Of a DNA stretch of 64,000 nt, positions 57,698-64,000 are shown one piece after another (the stretch's first letter is position 1; each line of letters opens with the position of its first letter). The translations under genes were made by a program, and so were the position numbers. Source of the stretch: Streptomyces sp. BK208 (lineage in GTDB: Bacteria > Actinomycetota > Actinomycetes > Streptomycetales > Streptomycetaceae); NCBI RefSeq assembly GCF_004364245.1, contig NZ_SOAV01000009.1, positions 124,001 to 188,000 on the forward strand, read 5' to 3'. Under the pieces are notes generated by a model. It was not told the origin of the DNA. It was given only the letters and a program-made list of their open reading frames with translations, and did not search any database.

Positions 57698-59359
57698 TCA
57701 GTACCGCGGGTGCACCAGCGTGGAGGGCGGCAGCCCGGGGAGCCGGGTGCGCGCCGCGTCGCGGGCGTCCCGGGCCAGGGAGTCGGGTGTGAGGGTGTAC
57801 GGGCGGGGCGACGCCGGGCCGAGGCGCAGGACGGGGGGCGTACGGGCGGCCAGGAGGAAGCCCCAGTCGCCCGGGGCGCGGAGGTCCGCGGTGGTGCGCT
57901 CGGGGCCTGCCGCCGAGCCGGGGTGGCGGGTGCCGACGCGGTAGGCGACGGCCGGCAGGCCGGCCGCGCGGAGGGTGGCGTCCACCGTCCAGAAGGCGCG
58001 GGGGCGTGCGACCGGCGGGCCCGCGTGGACCGCCAGCCGCCCGTCGGGCGCGAGCACCCGCCGCAGCAGCCCGTAGAACTCCTGCGAGTACAGCTTCGTG
58101 CTCGCCGTGGCGGACGGGTCGGGCAGGTCCGAGATCACCACGTCGTACGTCGCGGAGGGCGTCGCGCGCAGCCGGTGGAAGGCGTCCCCCGTGACGACGT
58201 GGACGCGCGCGTCGCCGTAGGCGTGCTCGTTGAGGGCGGACAGGCCGGGGTCCTGCCGGGCCAGCCGGGCGAACTGGGGGTCGAGTTCGACGACGTCGAG
58301 GCGGCGCACGCCGGGGTGGCGCAGGATCTCCCGTGCGGCGAGGCCGTCACCGCCGCCGAGGACGAGCACGCGCGCGTGGGGGCCGTTCATGGCGGGGAGC
58401 ACCAGCGCCTCGTGGTAACGCCGTTCGTCGCCGTCCCGCACCCGCAGCCGGCCGTCGAGGTACAGGTCGAGGGGCAGCCCGTCGGTGTCGCCGGTGAGGA
58501 CGACCTCCTGCACGTCGGTCCGCACGGCCACGCGGACGTCCTGGCCGTACACGGCCTGCCGGGCGGCGCGTTCGAAGTCGTCGGCGAGGACGGTCGCCGT
58601 GGCGAGCAGGGCGAGGACGACCGCGTTGGCGGTCAGCAGCAGCCGGCGGGACCGGCGGGTCAGGTCCCGCCGGAACAGGCCGAGGACGAGGGCGGCGCCG
58701 ACGACGGCGTTGACCGTGCCGGTGAGCAGCGCGCCGGTGAGCTGACCGAGGAAGGGCAGCAGGACGAAGGGGAAGGCGAGGCCGCCGACGAGCGCCCCGA
58801 CGTAGTCCGCGGCGAACAGGTCGGCGACGGCTCCGCCGGGGTCCTGCCGGCGCACCCGCTGGATCAGCTCCATGAGCAGCGGCACCTCGGCGCCGATCAG
58901 CACCCCGATGGCCAGGGAGAAGGCGACCAGCAGGACGCGCGGCCCGTCGCCCCACAGGCCGCCCCAGCCGCCGGTCCAGGCGAAGACGGCGTACAGCACC
59001 ATCGCGCTGGAGCCGCCGACGAGGGCGAGGACGGCCTCGAGCGCGCCGAAGCCGGCCGCCGCGAGGCCGCGCAGCCGTTTGGCGGCGAGCGAGCCGAGGC
59101 CCATGGCGAAGACCATGACCGACAGGACCACGGACGCCTGGGTGACCGAGTCACCCATCAGGTACGAGGCGAGCGCGACGAGTTCGAGTTCGTAGACGAG
59201 CCCGCAGGCCGCGCACACGAACACGCCCGCCAGCACCAGGAACCGGCCGACGGCCGGACGGACGGGCAGCCGCGCGGGCGCCTCGGGACCGCCGTGGCCG
59301 CGGGGACCGCCCCAGGACGGCGGGGAGCCGGGCGGGGCGGGCGCGTGCGGTTCGATCAC
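57698..59359 (-). CDS. speE: membrane polyamine aminopropyltransferase-like protein (SpeE family)
   Basis: A 553-aa protein: seven or so N-terminal membrane helices (about 38-265) joined to a cytoplasmic spermidine-synthase fold (about 270-520) with VLVLGGGDGLAAREILRH near 338-355, the acidic VELDPQFARLA near 362-372 and VISDLPDPS near 410-418. Such fused proteins are common in actinobacteria, and enzymatic activity of many is untested. The GTG at 59359 lacks a Shine-Dalgarno; TAACGT 6 nt upstream lies within a GTGACGT palindrome. The DUF2617 gene precedes it, a conserved pairing. Confidence 0.9.
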   Translation of the reverse strand: MIEPHAPAPPGSPPSWGGPRGHGGPEAPARLPVRPAVGRFLVLAGVFVCAACGLVYELELVALASYLMGDSVTQASVVLSVMVFAMGLGSLAAKRLRGLAAAGFGALEAVLALVGGSSAMVLYAVFAWTGGWGGLWGDGPRVLLVAFSLAIGVLIGAEVPLLMELIQRVRRQDPGGAVADLFAADYVGALVGGLAFPFVLLPFLGQLTGALLTGTVNAVVGAALVLGLFRRDLTRRSRRLLLTANAVVLALLATATVLADDFERAARQAVYGQDVRVAVRTDVQEVVLTGDTDGLPLDLYLDGRLRVRDGDERRYHEALVLPAMNGPHARVLVLGGGDGLAAREILRHPGVRRLDVVELDPQFARLARQDPGLSALNEHAYGDARVHVVTGDAFHRLRATPSATYDVVISDLPDPSATASTKLYSQEFYGLLRRVLAPDGRLAVHAGPPVARPRAFWTVDATLRAAGLPAVAYRVGTRHPGSAAGPERTTADLRAPGDWGFLLAARTPPVLRLGPASPRPYTLTPDSLARDARDAARTRLPGLPPSTLVHPRY

Positions 59360-59362
59360 GGA

Positions 59363-59409
59363 GTGACGTTACGTCACACTCTCACTGCGCTTCGTCACCC
59401 ACACGTGTG
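59363..59409. promoter_or_regulatory. two palindromes upstream of speE
   Basis: GTGACGT-T-ACGTCAC (59363-59377), starting 4 nt upstream of the speE GTG, and CACACGTGTG (59400-59409). Both are perfect. The first contains TAACGT, a possible -10 on the minus strand. Confidence 0.5.
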
Positions 59410-59503
59410 AAACTCGGTTCCCGACGGGCATCACGGGTTTATCCGGCCCCCACCCGCTCAAGCCGTCGGCCACCGCCCGCCCGGGCGGCCGGTGGCCCGC
59501 CGT

Positions 59504-60040
59504 TCACACCGCGGACGGGCTGAGCCGCGACGTCGGCACCCGCACACCCACCCGGGTGCGGGTCGCCACCAGGCGGCCCTCCTGCGGGTAGGCGTGCCAG
59601 GTCCGCCAGTGGACCTGGCCCTCGTGCCGCCGGGCCAGCAGCGCGGTGAAGGCGTGCGGACTGCCCGGGAAGACGCCGGCCAGACCGTGCGGGTGGTCGG
59701 AGACGAGGGCGAGCAGCTCTTGGGCGCGGGCGGCGAAGGAGCCCGGCGTCAGCACCTCCACGCGGGCCGCGAACTCGTACTCCCAGTCGCCCACCCGCTT
59801 GGCGACGCCCAGCGGCAGGGGGGTGCTGCTGCCGGCCAGGCACGCCACCGTCTCGGAGCAGGTGCCCTGCTCCTCTTCGAGCAGGACCTGATGGGAGGCG
59901 CCGAGGAGCCGCAACTGCAGTTTCGCGCCCGTGAGTTCGATATCGAGACGGGCGAGTGCGGGCAGCGGCTCGCGTCCCAGCGCCCAGGCCAGGTCGGCGG
60001 CGCGCGTGTCGGTGTAGGCGGTTGTCAGGGTCGTGAGCAT
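59504..60040 (-). CDS. DUF2617-family protein
   Basis: A 178-aa soluble protein of the DUF2617 family, which in actinobacteria travels with the membrane speE gene. Visible are TTAYTDTRAADLAWALGREPLPAL near 5-28 and the central WEYEFAARVEVL. The ATG at 60040 is preferred to one at 60061. It precedes speE by 144 bp, in which two palindromes lie. The function is unknown; a role with the polyamine enzyme is inferred from order only. Confidence 0.85.
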   Translation of the reverse strand: MLTTLTTAYTDTRAADLAWALGREPLPALARLDIELTGAKLQLRLLGASHQVLLEEEQGTCSETVACLAGSSTPLPLGVAKRVGDWEYEFAARVEVLTPGSFAARAQELLALVSDHPHGLAGVFPGSPHAFTALLARRHEGQVHWRTWHAYPQEGRLVATRTRVGVRVPTSRLSPSAV

Positions 60041-60438
60041 GGATCGGCTCCGCAAGCACACAAGGAGAGGAAGGTGTGGGGCCTGCGCATCCGGGGCACT
60101 GCCGGGGATGCGGCCCGCTCAGCCCAGTCGGCCGGTCAGGAGGGGGGTCAACAGGTCGTCCGTGGAGCTGCGTTGATGAGGGGAAGCGAATCATGAACGA
60201 TGGCGCCGTCACAGCGTTTTTACCCAACTTCGTGGCGTTTCCATCCCTCAGGGGGCTCAACAGCTCAACTGTTCAACCAAGGCGCACACCCCGCCCGTAC
60301 GGAGTGCGCCGGTGCGCGGAAGCGCCCGCCGGGCAGACGACCCGGCGGGCGCTCCGTGTGGGGACGTGGGGCCCGGTCCCAGGAACGGGCCCCGTGGCGG
60401 GGATGCGGTTCCCCCTGCCGGCGCTCAGCTGCCCCGTG
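60041..60438. other. 398-bp intergenic region
   Basis: No gene supported. It holds the upstream region of the DUF2617 gene, a short inverted repeat AACAG-N5-CTGTT near 60261-60275, and a strong hairpin at 60321-60353. The rest is unremarkable. Confidence 0.55.
60321..60353 (-). terminator. perfect 13-bp hairpin after the Cys-rich membrane-protein gene
   Basis: AGCGCCCGCCGGG, 7-nt loop, and its exact complement, 85 nt past the stop at 60439. Confidence 0.7.
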
Positions 60439-60735
60439 TCAGCTGCCTCCGCCGCATCCGCCGCCGCCCCCTCCCCCGCAGGACGACCCGCCTCCGCAGG
60501 AAGAGCCGCCGCCGCAGGAAGAACCGTTCCCGCAGGAGTTGCCCGAGTGGTGCCCGCCCGAGGACGAACCGCCCCCGTCACCGACCCACCAGCTGTTGCC
60601 TCCGTCCCCGCCCGTGCCCGACCGGCGCGACCCCCTGCCGCCCCTCGGCCGGACGGTGTGCGAGGTGCGCCGCGCCCCCATGAACAGCTTGACCAGCAGG
60701 GCTGCGACCACGATCAGGATGATGCCTGTGAACAC
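60439..60735 (-). CDS. small membrane protein with Cys-Gly-rich C-terminus
   Basis: A 98-aa protein. One membrane helix at the N-terminus (about 4-19: GIILIVVAALLVKLFM), a basic stretch (ARRTSHTVRPRGGRGSRR), then a tail of Gly, Ser and six Cys in a quasi-regular SSCGGG spacing ending GGGGGGGCGGGS. The GTG at 60735 has a perfect AGGAGG upstream, which settles the start; the longer frame upstream is antisense to the aminotransferase. The Cys spacing could bind metal or form cross-links. Not recognised as a named family. Confidence 0.75.
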   Translation of the reverse strand: MFTGIILIVVAALLVKLFMGARRTSHTVRPRGGRGSRRSGTGGDGGNSWWVGDGGGSSSGGHHSGNSCGNGSSCGGGSSCGGGSSCGGGGGGGCGGGS

Positions 60736-60960
60736 GGCTCCACCCTCCTTCCGTATCCGGGCCTGCGCCCGGAAGTCCCCCGAAGCAATCCCCCGTCGGA
60801 TGCCTCGCCGCGTGTCGATCACGTCGTGGAGCTCTTCGCGTCCAGCTCTTCGCTTGCGGCTCTTCGCGTCCAGCTCGTCGCGTGAACGGGAGATGCCCTT
60901 CGCCGCCACGGCCCAAAGCAGAGTTGAGGAAGTCCAGAGCTTCGGCGCAGGATGACCGCC

Positions 60961-62151
60961 ATGACCTCGATGAGCTCCAGCGCCCGTCCCCTCCTGAACC
61001 GCCGGCTCGCGGAGTTCGGGACGACGATCTTCGCCGAGATGTCCGCCCTGGCGGTGCGGACCGGCGCGATCAACCTCGGTCAGGGATTCCCCGACACCGA
61101 GGGTCCCGAGGAGATCCGCGAGGCCGCCGTGAGGGCGCTGCGCGACGGGCGCGGCAACCAGTACCCGCCGGGCCCCGGAGTGCCCGAGCTGCGCGCCGCG
61201 GTCGCCGACCACCAGCGCCGCCGCTACGGCCTGTCCTACGACCCCGACACGGAGGTCCTGGTCACCGCCGGCGCCACGGAGGCCATCGCCGCCGCCCTGC
61301 TGGCCCTGCTGGAGCCCGGCGACGAGGTCGTCGCGCTGGAGCCGTACTACGACTCGTACGCGGCCTGCATCGCGATGGCGGGCGGTACGCGGGTGCCCGT
61401 CACTCTGCGCCCGCACGAGGGAGCGTTCCGGCTGGACCTGGACGAGCTGCGCGACGCGGTCACCGACCGCACCCGTCTGCTGCTGCTGAACACCCCGCAC
61501 AACCCGACCGGCACGGTCCTCACCCGTGAGGAACTGGCGGCGGTCGCCGAGCTGGCCGTGGAGCGGGACCTGCTGGTGGTGACGGACGAGGTGTACGAGC
61601 ACCTGGTCTTCGACGCCGCCGAGCACATCCCGCCGGCGTCCTTCCCGGGGATGCGGGAGCGCACGGTGACCATCGGTTCGGCGGGCAAGACGTTCTCCTT
61701 CACCGGCTGGAAGGTCGGCTGGGTGACCGCCGCTCCCGCCCTGGTCACGGCGGTCCGCTCGGCCAAGCAGTACCTGACGTATGTGGCCTCGGGCCCCTTC
61801 CAGTACGCCGTCGCCGAGGCCCTGGCGCTGCCGGAGTCGTACTTCGACGCCTACCGGCAGGACATGCGGGCCAAGCGGGACCTGCTGGCGGCGGGGCTGG
61901 CCCGGGCGGGTTTCGGCGTGTACCGGCCCGCCGGGACGTACTTCGTCACCACCGACATCCGCCCGCTGGGCGAGAGCGACGGCTTCGCCTTCTGCCGTTC
62001 GCTGCCCGAGCGGGCCGGCGTCGTCGCCGTCCCCAACGCGGTCTTCTACGACCACCGCGAGGAGGGCGCGCCCTTCGTACGCTTCGCGTTCTGCAAGCGT
62101 CCCGAGGTGCTGGAGGAAGCGGTGCGGCGGCTGAAGACGCTGGCGGGGTGA
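60961..62151 (+). CDS. class I/II PLP aminotransferase (methionine/kynurenine aminotransferase type)
   Basis: A 396-aa aminotransferase. The substrate-domain N-terminus INLGQGFPDTEGPEEI near 32-47, NTPHNPTGTV near 178-187, DEVYEHLVFD near 207-216 and the PLP-Lys in SAGKTFSFTGWKVGW near 237-251 place it with YbdL/KAT-like enzymes acting on methionine, glutamine or aromatic amino acids. The start may be the ATG at 60961 (GCAGGA, 7 nt upstream) or at 60952. It ends with a bidirectional hairpin shared with the YbjN gene. Physiological substrate uncertain. Confidence 0.93.
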   Translation: MTSMSSSARPLLNRRLAEFGTTIFAEMSALAVRTGAINLGQGFPDTEGPEEIREAAVRALRDGRGNQYPPGPGVPELRAAVADHQRRRYGLSYDPDTEVLVTAGATEAIAAALLALLEPGDEVVALEPYYDSYAACIAMAGGTRVPVTLRPHEGAFRLDLDELRDAVTDRTRLLLLNTPHNPTGTVLTREELAAVAELAVERDLLVVTDEVYEHLVFDAAEHIPPASFPGMRERTVTIGSAGKTFSFTGWKVGWVTAAPALVTAVRSAKQYLTYVASGPFQYAVAEALALPESYFDAYRQDMRAKRDLLAAGLARAGFGVYRPAGTYFVTTDIRPLGESDGFAFCRSLPERAGVVAVPNAVFYDHREEGAPFVRFAFCKRPEVLEEAVRRLKTLAG

Positions 62152-62166
62152 GCCCGCGCGGACGAC

Positions 62167-62206
62167 GAGAGCCCGGCGCCCCGCGACTGCGGGGGGCCGG
62201 GCTCTC
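62167..62206. terminator. bidirectional hairpin
   Basis: GAGAGCCCGGC pairs with GCCGGGCTCTC, and an inner CCCCGC/GCGGGG stem extends it. It separates the convergent aminotransferase and YbjN genes. Confidence 0.85.
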
Positions 62207-62229
62207 CTCGGTTCGGCCGCGAGGGCGGA

Positions 62230-62766
62230 CTACTCGCCGTCCTCGTCGGTCGGCTTCTCCGACTCGTTGACTTCCTGCTCCAGACCGAGCTGCTCCACGA
62301 GCCACCGGTCGAACTCGATGGCGGCCCGCACCCAGCTGACCGTCGAGGAGACGAAGTGCTCCAGGCTGACGCCCATGCCGATCAGCATCTGCGCCTCGCC
62401 GATCAGGCGGACCGTGCCGTCGTCGTGGGTGTGGGAGTACACCTTGGGCCACAGGGTGCGCCGGTTCCAGTCGTCGACCGACTCGAGCAGCTGCGGCTTC
62501 TCGTCGATCTGGTGGGGCCGGTCGTAGAACGTCCGCACCGAGAAGACCTGCTGGTCGCCCTCGCCGCGGAACATGAAGTACGTGCGGAACTGCTCCCACG
62601 GCGCCGCGAGGTCGCCCTCGTCGTCGACGACGTACTTCAGCTCCATCTGTTCGAGGAGCTGCTTCACAAGATCCTGATCCGGGACGACGGGGCCCGCCGG
62701 TCCTTGGGGCTGCGGCTCGGGCTGCTTGCCCCCGAAGTTCGGAATCGAGGACGGGTCGATGCTCAC
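62230..62766 (-). CDS. YbjN-domain protein
   Basis: A 178-aa soluble acidic protein with a YbjN-like (T3SS-chaperone-like) fold: LVKQLLEQMELKYVVDDEGD near 33-52, FYDRPHQIDEKPQLLESVDDWNR near 80-102 and FVSSTVSWVRAAIEFDRWLVEQLG near 138-161. The GTG at 62766 follows GAAGGGA. YbjN proteins are associated with stress regulation in other bacteria; a specific role here is unproven. It lies downstream of clpB on the same strand with its own terminator between them. Confidence 0.87.
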   Translation of the reverse strand: MSIDPSSIPNFGGKQPEPQPQGPAGPVVPDQDLVKQLLEQMELKYVVDDEGDLAAPWEQFRTYFMFRGEGDQQVFSVRTFYDRPHQIDEKPQLLESVDDWNRRTLWPKVYSHTHDDGTVRLIGEAQMLIGMGVSLEHFVSSTVSWVRAAIEFDRWLVEQLGLEQEVNESEKPTDEDGE

Positions 62767-62887
62767 CGTGAATTTCCCTTCGTACGGATCTGGCCATCCT
62801 CCACCATGCGGGGAGGGGCCTGGCAAGCCGCCGGGCGCCTGTCAGCCCTGGGCTGACTTGATCCGGACGGTCGAGTACCCGTCGAGG

Positions 62888-62920
62888 GCCCCGGCAACCC
62901 GGCGGGCGGGTCGCCGGGGC
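62888..62920 (-). terminator. hairpin after clpB
   Basis: GCCCCGGCAACCCG pairs with CGGGTCGCCGGGGC, 13 of 14 bp, around 5 nt. It lies 7 nt past the clpB stop. Confidence 0.65.
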
Positions 62921-62926
62921 GTCCGG

Positions 62927-64000
62927 TCACAGCGTCTTTCCGGTGGCCGGTCCCACGATCAGCTCGTCGCCGAAGCGGTCCACGCGGACCGTGTCGCCGT
63001 CCTTGATCTCGCCGGAGAGGATCTCCCGGGCGAGCCGGTCGCCGATCGCGGTCTGCACGAGGCGGCGCAGGGGGCGGGCGCCGTAGGCCGGGTCCATGCC
63101 CTCGACGGCCAGCCAGGCCAGGGCGTCGTCGGTGACGTCCAGGGTGAGGCGGCGCTCGGCGAGCCGCCGGGCGAGCGCCTCGATCTGGAGCCGCGCGATC
63201 CGGCTCAGCTCGTCCTTGCTCAGGGCCGAGAAGACCACGAGGTCGTCGAGCCGGTTGAGGAACTCCGGCTTGAACGACGCCCGGACCACCTCCAGGACCT
63301 GTTCCTTCTTCTCCGCCTCCCCGGTCAGCGGGTCGACCAGGTACTGGCTGCCCAGGTTGGAGGTGAGCACCAGGATGGTGTTGCGGAAGTCGACGGTGCG
63401 GCCCTGCCCGTCGGTGAGACGGCCGTCGTCCAGCACCTGGAGCAGGATGTCGAAGACCTCGGGGTGCGCCTTCTCCACCTCGTCGAGGAGCACGACGGTG
63501 TACGGCCGGCGCCGCACCGCCTCGGTGAGCTGGCCGCCCTCCTCGTAACCGACGTACCCGGGCGGGGCACCGACCAGCCGGGCGACGCTGTGCTTCTCGC
63601 TGTACTCCGACATGTCGATGCGGACCATCGCCCGCTCGTCGTCGAAGAGGAAGTCGGCGAGCGCCTTGGCCAGCTCGGTCTTGCCCACACCGGTCGGACC
63701 GAGGAAGAGGAACGACCCGGTGGGCCGGTCGGGGTCGGCGATCCCGGCGCGGGAGCGGCGCACGGCGTCGGAGACGGCCCGTACGGCCTCGGTCTGCCCG
63801 ATGAGCCGCCTGCCCAGCTCGTCCTCCATGCGCAGCAGCTTCTGCGTCTCGCCCTCCAGGAGGCGCCCGGCGGGGATGCCGGTCCAGGAGGCGACGACGT
63901 CCGCGATGTCGTCGGCGCCGACCTCCTCCTTGACCATGGTGTCCCTGGCCACCTCTTCCTCCGCCTCGGAGGCGGCCTCCAGGTCCCGCTCCAGGGTGGG
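62927..64000 (-). CDS. clpB: ATP-dependent chaperone ClpB, C-terminal part (gene cut by window edge)
   Basis: The 358 visible residues cover the end of the middle domain and the second AAA+ module of ClpB, a disaggregase working with DnaK. Walker A GPTGVGKT, Walker B VVLLDEVEKAHPEV, the YSEKHSVARLVGAPPGYVGYEEGG pore-loop segment, the arginine finger region FLNRLDD and the C-terminal DPAYGARPLRR are all present. The frame stays open to the right edge (PTLERDLEAA...), so the N-terminal part lies outside the window. It is probably under the heat-shock control typical of the genus, but the promoter is not visible here. Confidence 0.97.
   Translation of the reverse strand, partial: PTLERDLEAASEAEEEVARDTMVKEEVGADDIADVVASWTGIPAGRLLEGETQKLLRMEDELGRRLIGQTEAVRAVSDAVRRSRAGIADPDRPTGSFLFLGPTGVGKTELAKALADFLFDDERAMVRIDMSEYSEKHSVARLVGAPPGYVGYEEGGQLTEAVRRRPYTVVLLDEVEKAHPEVFDILLQVLDDGRLTDGQGRTVDFRNTILVLTSNLGSQYLVDPLTGEAEKKEQVLEVVRASFKPEFLNRLDDLVVFSALSKDELSRIARLQIEALARRLAERRLTLDVTDDALAWLAVEGMDPAYGARPLRRLVQTAIGDRLAREILSGEIKDGDTVRVDRFGDELIVGPATGKTL

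Noticed and set aside
60439..60735. Cys-rich protein as a RiPP precursor
   Set aside because: It has a membrane helix instead of a leader peptide, and no modification enzymes or exporters are next to it.

Overview
The window is a contiguous piece of a high-GC actinomycete chromosome, almost certainly Streptomyces. The evidence is strong third-position GC bias in nearly every gene, frequent GTG and TTG starts, ATGA operon overlaps, DUF397/XRE regulator pairs, Ser/Thr kinases with long Pro/Gly linkers, and a gene order that from memory resembles the S. coelicolor SCO36xx region: ECF sigma factor, asd, lysC, DUF5063, recR, ybaB, SLATT protein, Ser/Thr kinase, purA, a CYP107-type P450, the tryptophan-to-anthranilate genes, fba, pyrE, speE, an aminotransferase and clpB. 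No rRNA, tRNA, CRISPR array, transposase or phage module was seen.

Layout. 1-583: left edge, with a possible partial minus-strand gene of lower GC3 and an esterase promoter region. 584-7368: carboxylesterase and quinone-oxidoreductase-like genes facing an AraC regulator, a tandem YjbR pair, rarA, a short GNAT and a SLATT protein. 7467-11036: a two-component system divergent from a membrane EEP phosphatase, then a zinc-ribbon protein. 11092-14743: a PucR-type regulator and an RCK/CASTOR-like ion channel linked by a shared inverted repeat. 14796-19927: S9 peptidase, SURF1, and an ECF sigma factor with a partner membrane protein. 20339-22701: the lysC-asd aspartate-pathway operon. 23001-28157: a likely accessory insertion (secreted FG-GAP protein, Uma2 nuclease-like protein, HTH/zinc-ribbon protein, XRE and DUF397 pair). 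28220-33159: DUF5063, recR, ybaB, a second SLATT protein and a receptor-like Ser/Thr kinase. 33373-40020: class-III aminotransferase, GntR regulator, small hypotheticals, purA, and a degenerate diacylglycerol-kinase-like protein. 40055-45114: GbsR/MarR regulator divergent from an ABC-2 exporter, then a secreted beta-trefoil/EEP protein and a small membrane protein. 45097-48503: P450 and a LuxR-type two-component system. 48740-52495: kynurenine pathway and DUF3151. 52591-62927: MFS exporter, fba, pyrE, aldose epimerase, SRPBCC protein, membrane spermidine-synthase-like protein, DUF2617, a Cys-rich small membrane protein, aminotransferase and YbjN. The clpB 3' part runs off the right edge.

How it fits together. 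Most of the window is core metabolism (Asp-family amino acids, purine and pyrimidine synthesis, glycolysis, Trp degradation) interleaved with small regulatory cassettes. The most informative non-coding signals are shared operator-like repeats: (i) TTTGTCGG-N6-GGGAAGGATGGGA, present upstream of both the esterase operon and the AraC/YjbR pair; (ii) TGCCG-N5-CGGCA, twice in the PucR-type gene promoter and once before the adjacent ion-channel gene; (iii) palindromes at the GntR, GbsR/ABC and speE starts. Four genes share a -10-like box exactly 7 nt before the start codon with no Shine-Dalgarno sequence, which suggests leaderless mRNAs. Perfect GC-rich hairpins mark many operon ends. Family names are assigned from sequence motifs and memory only; no searches were run.
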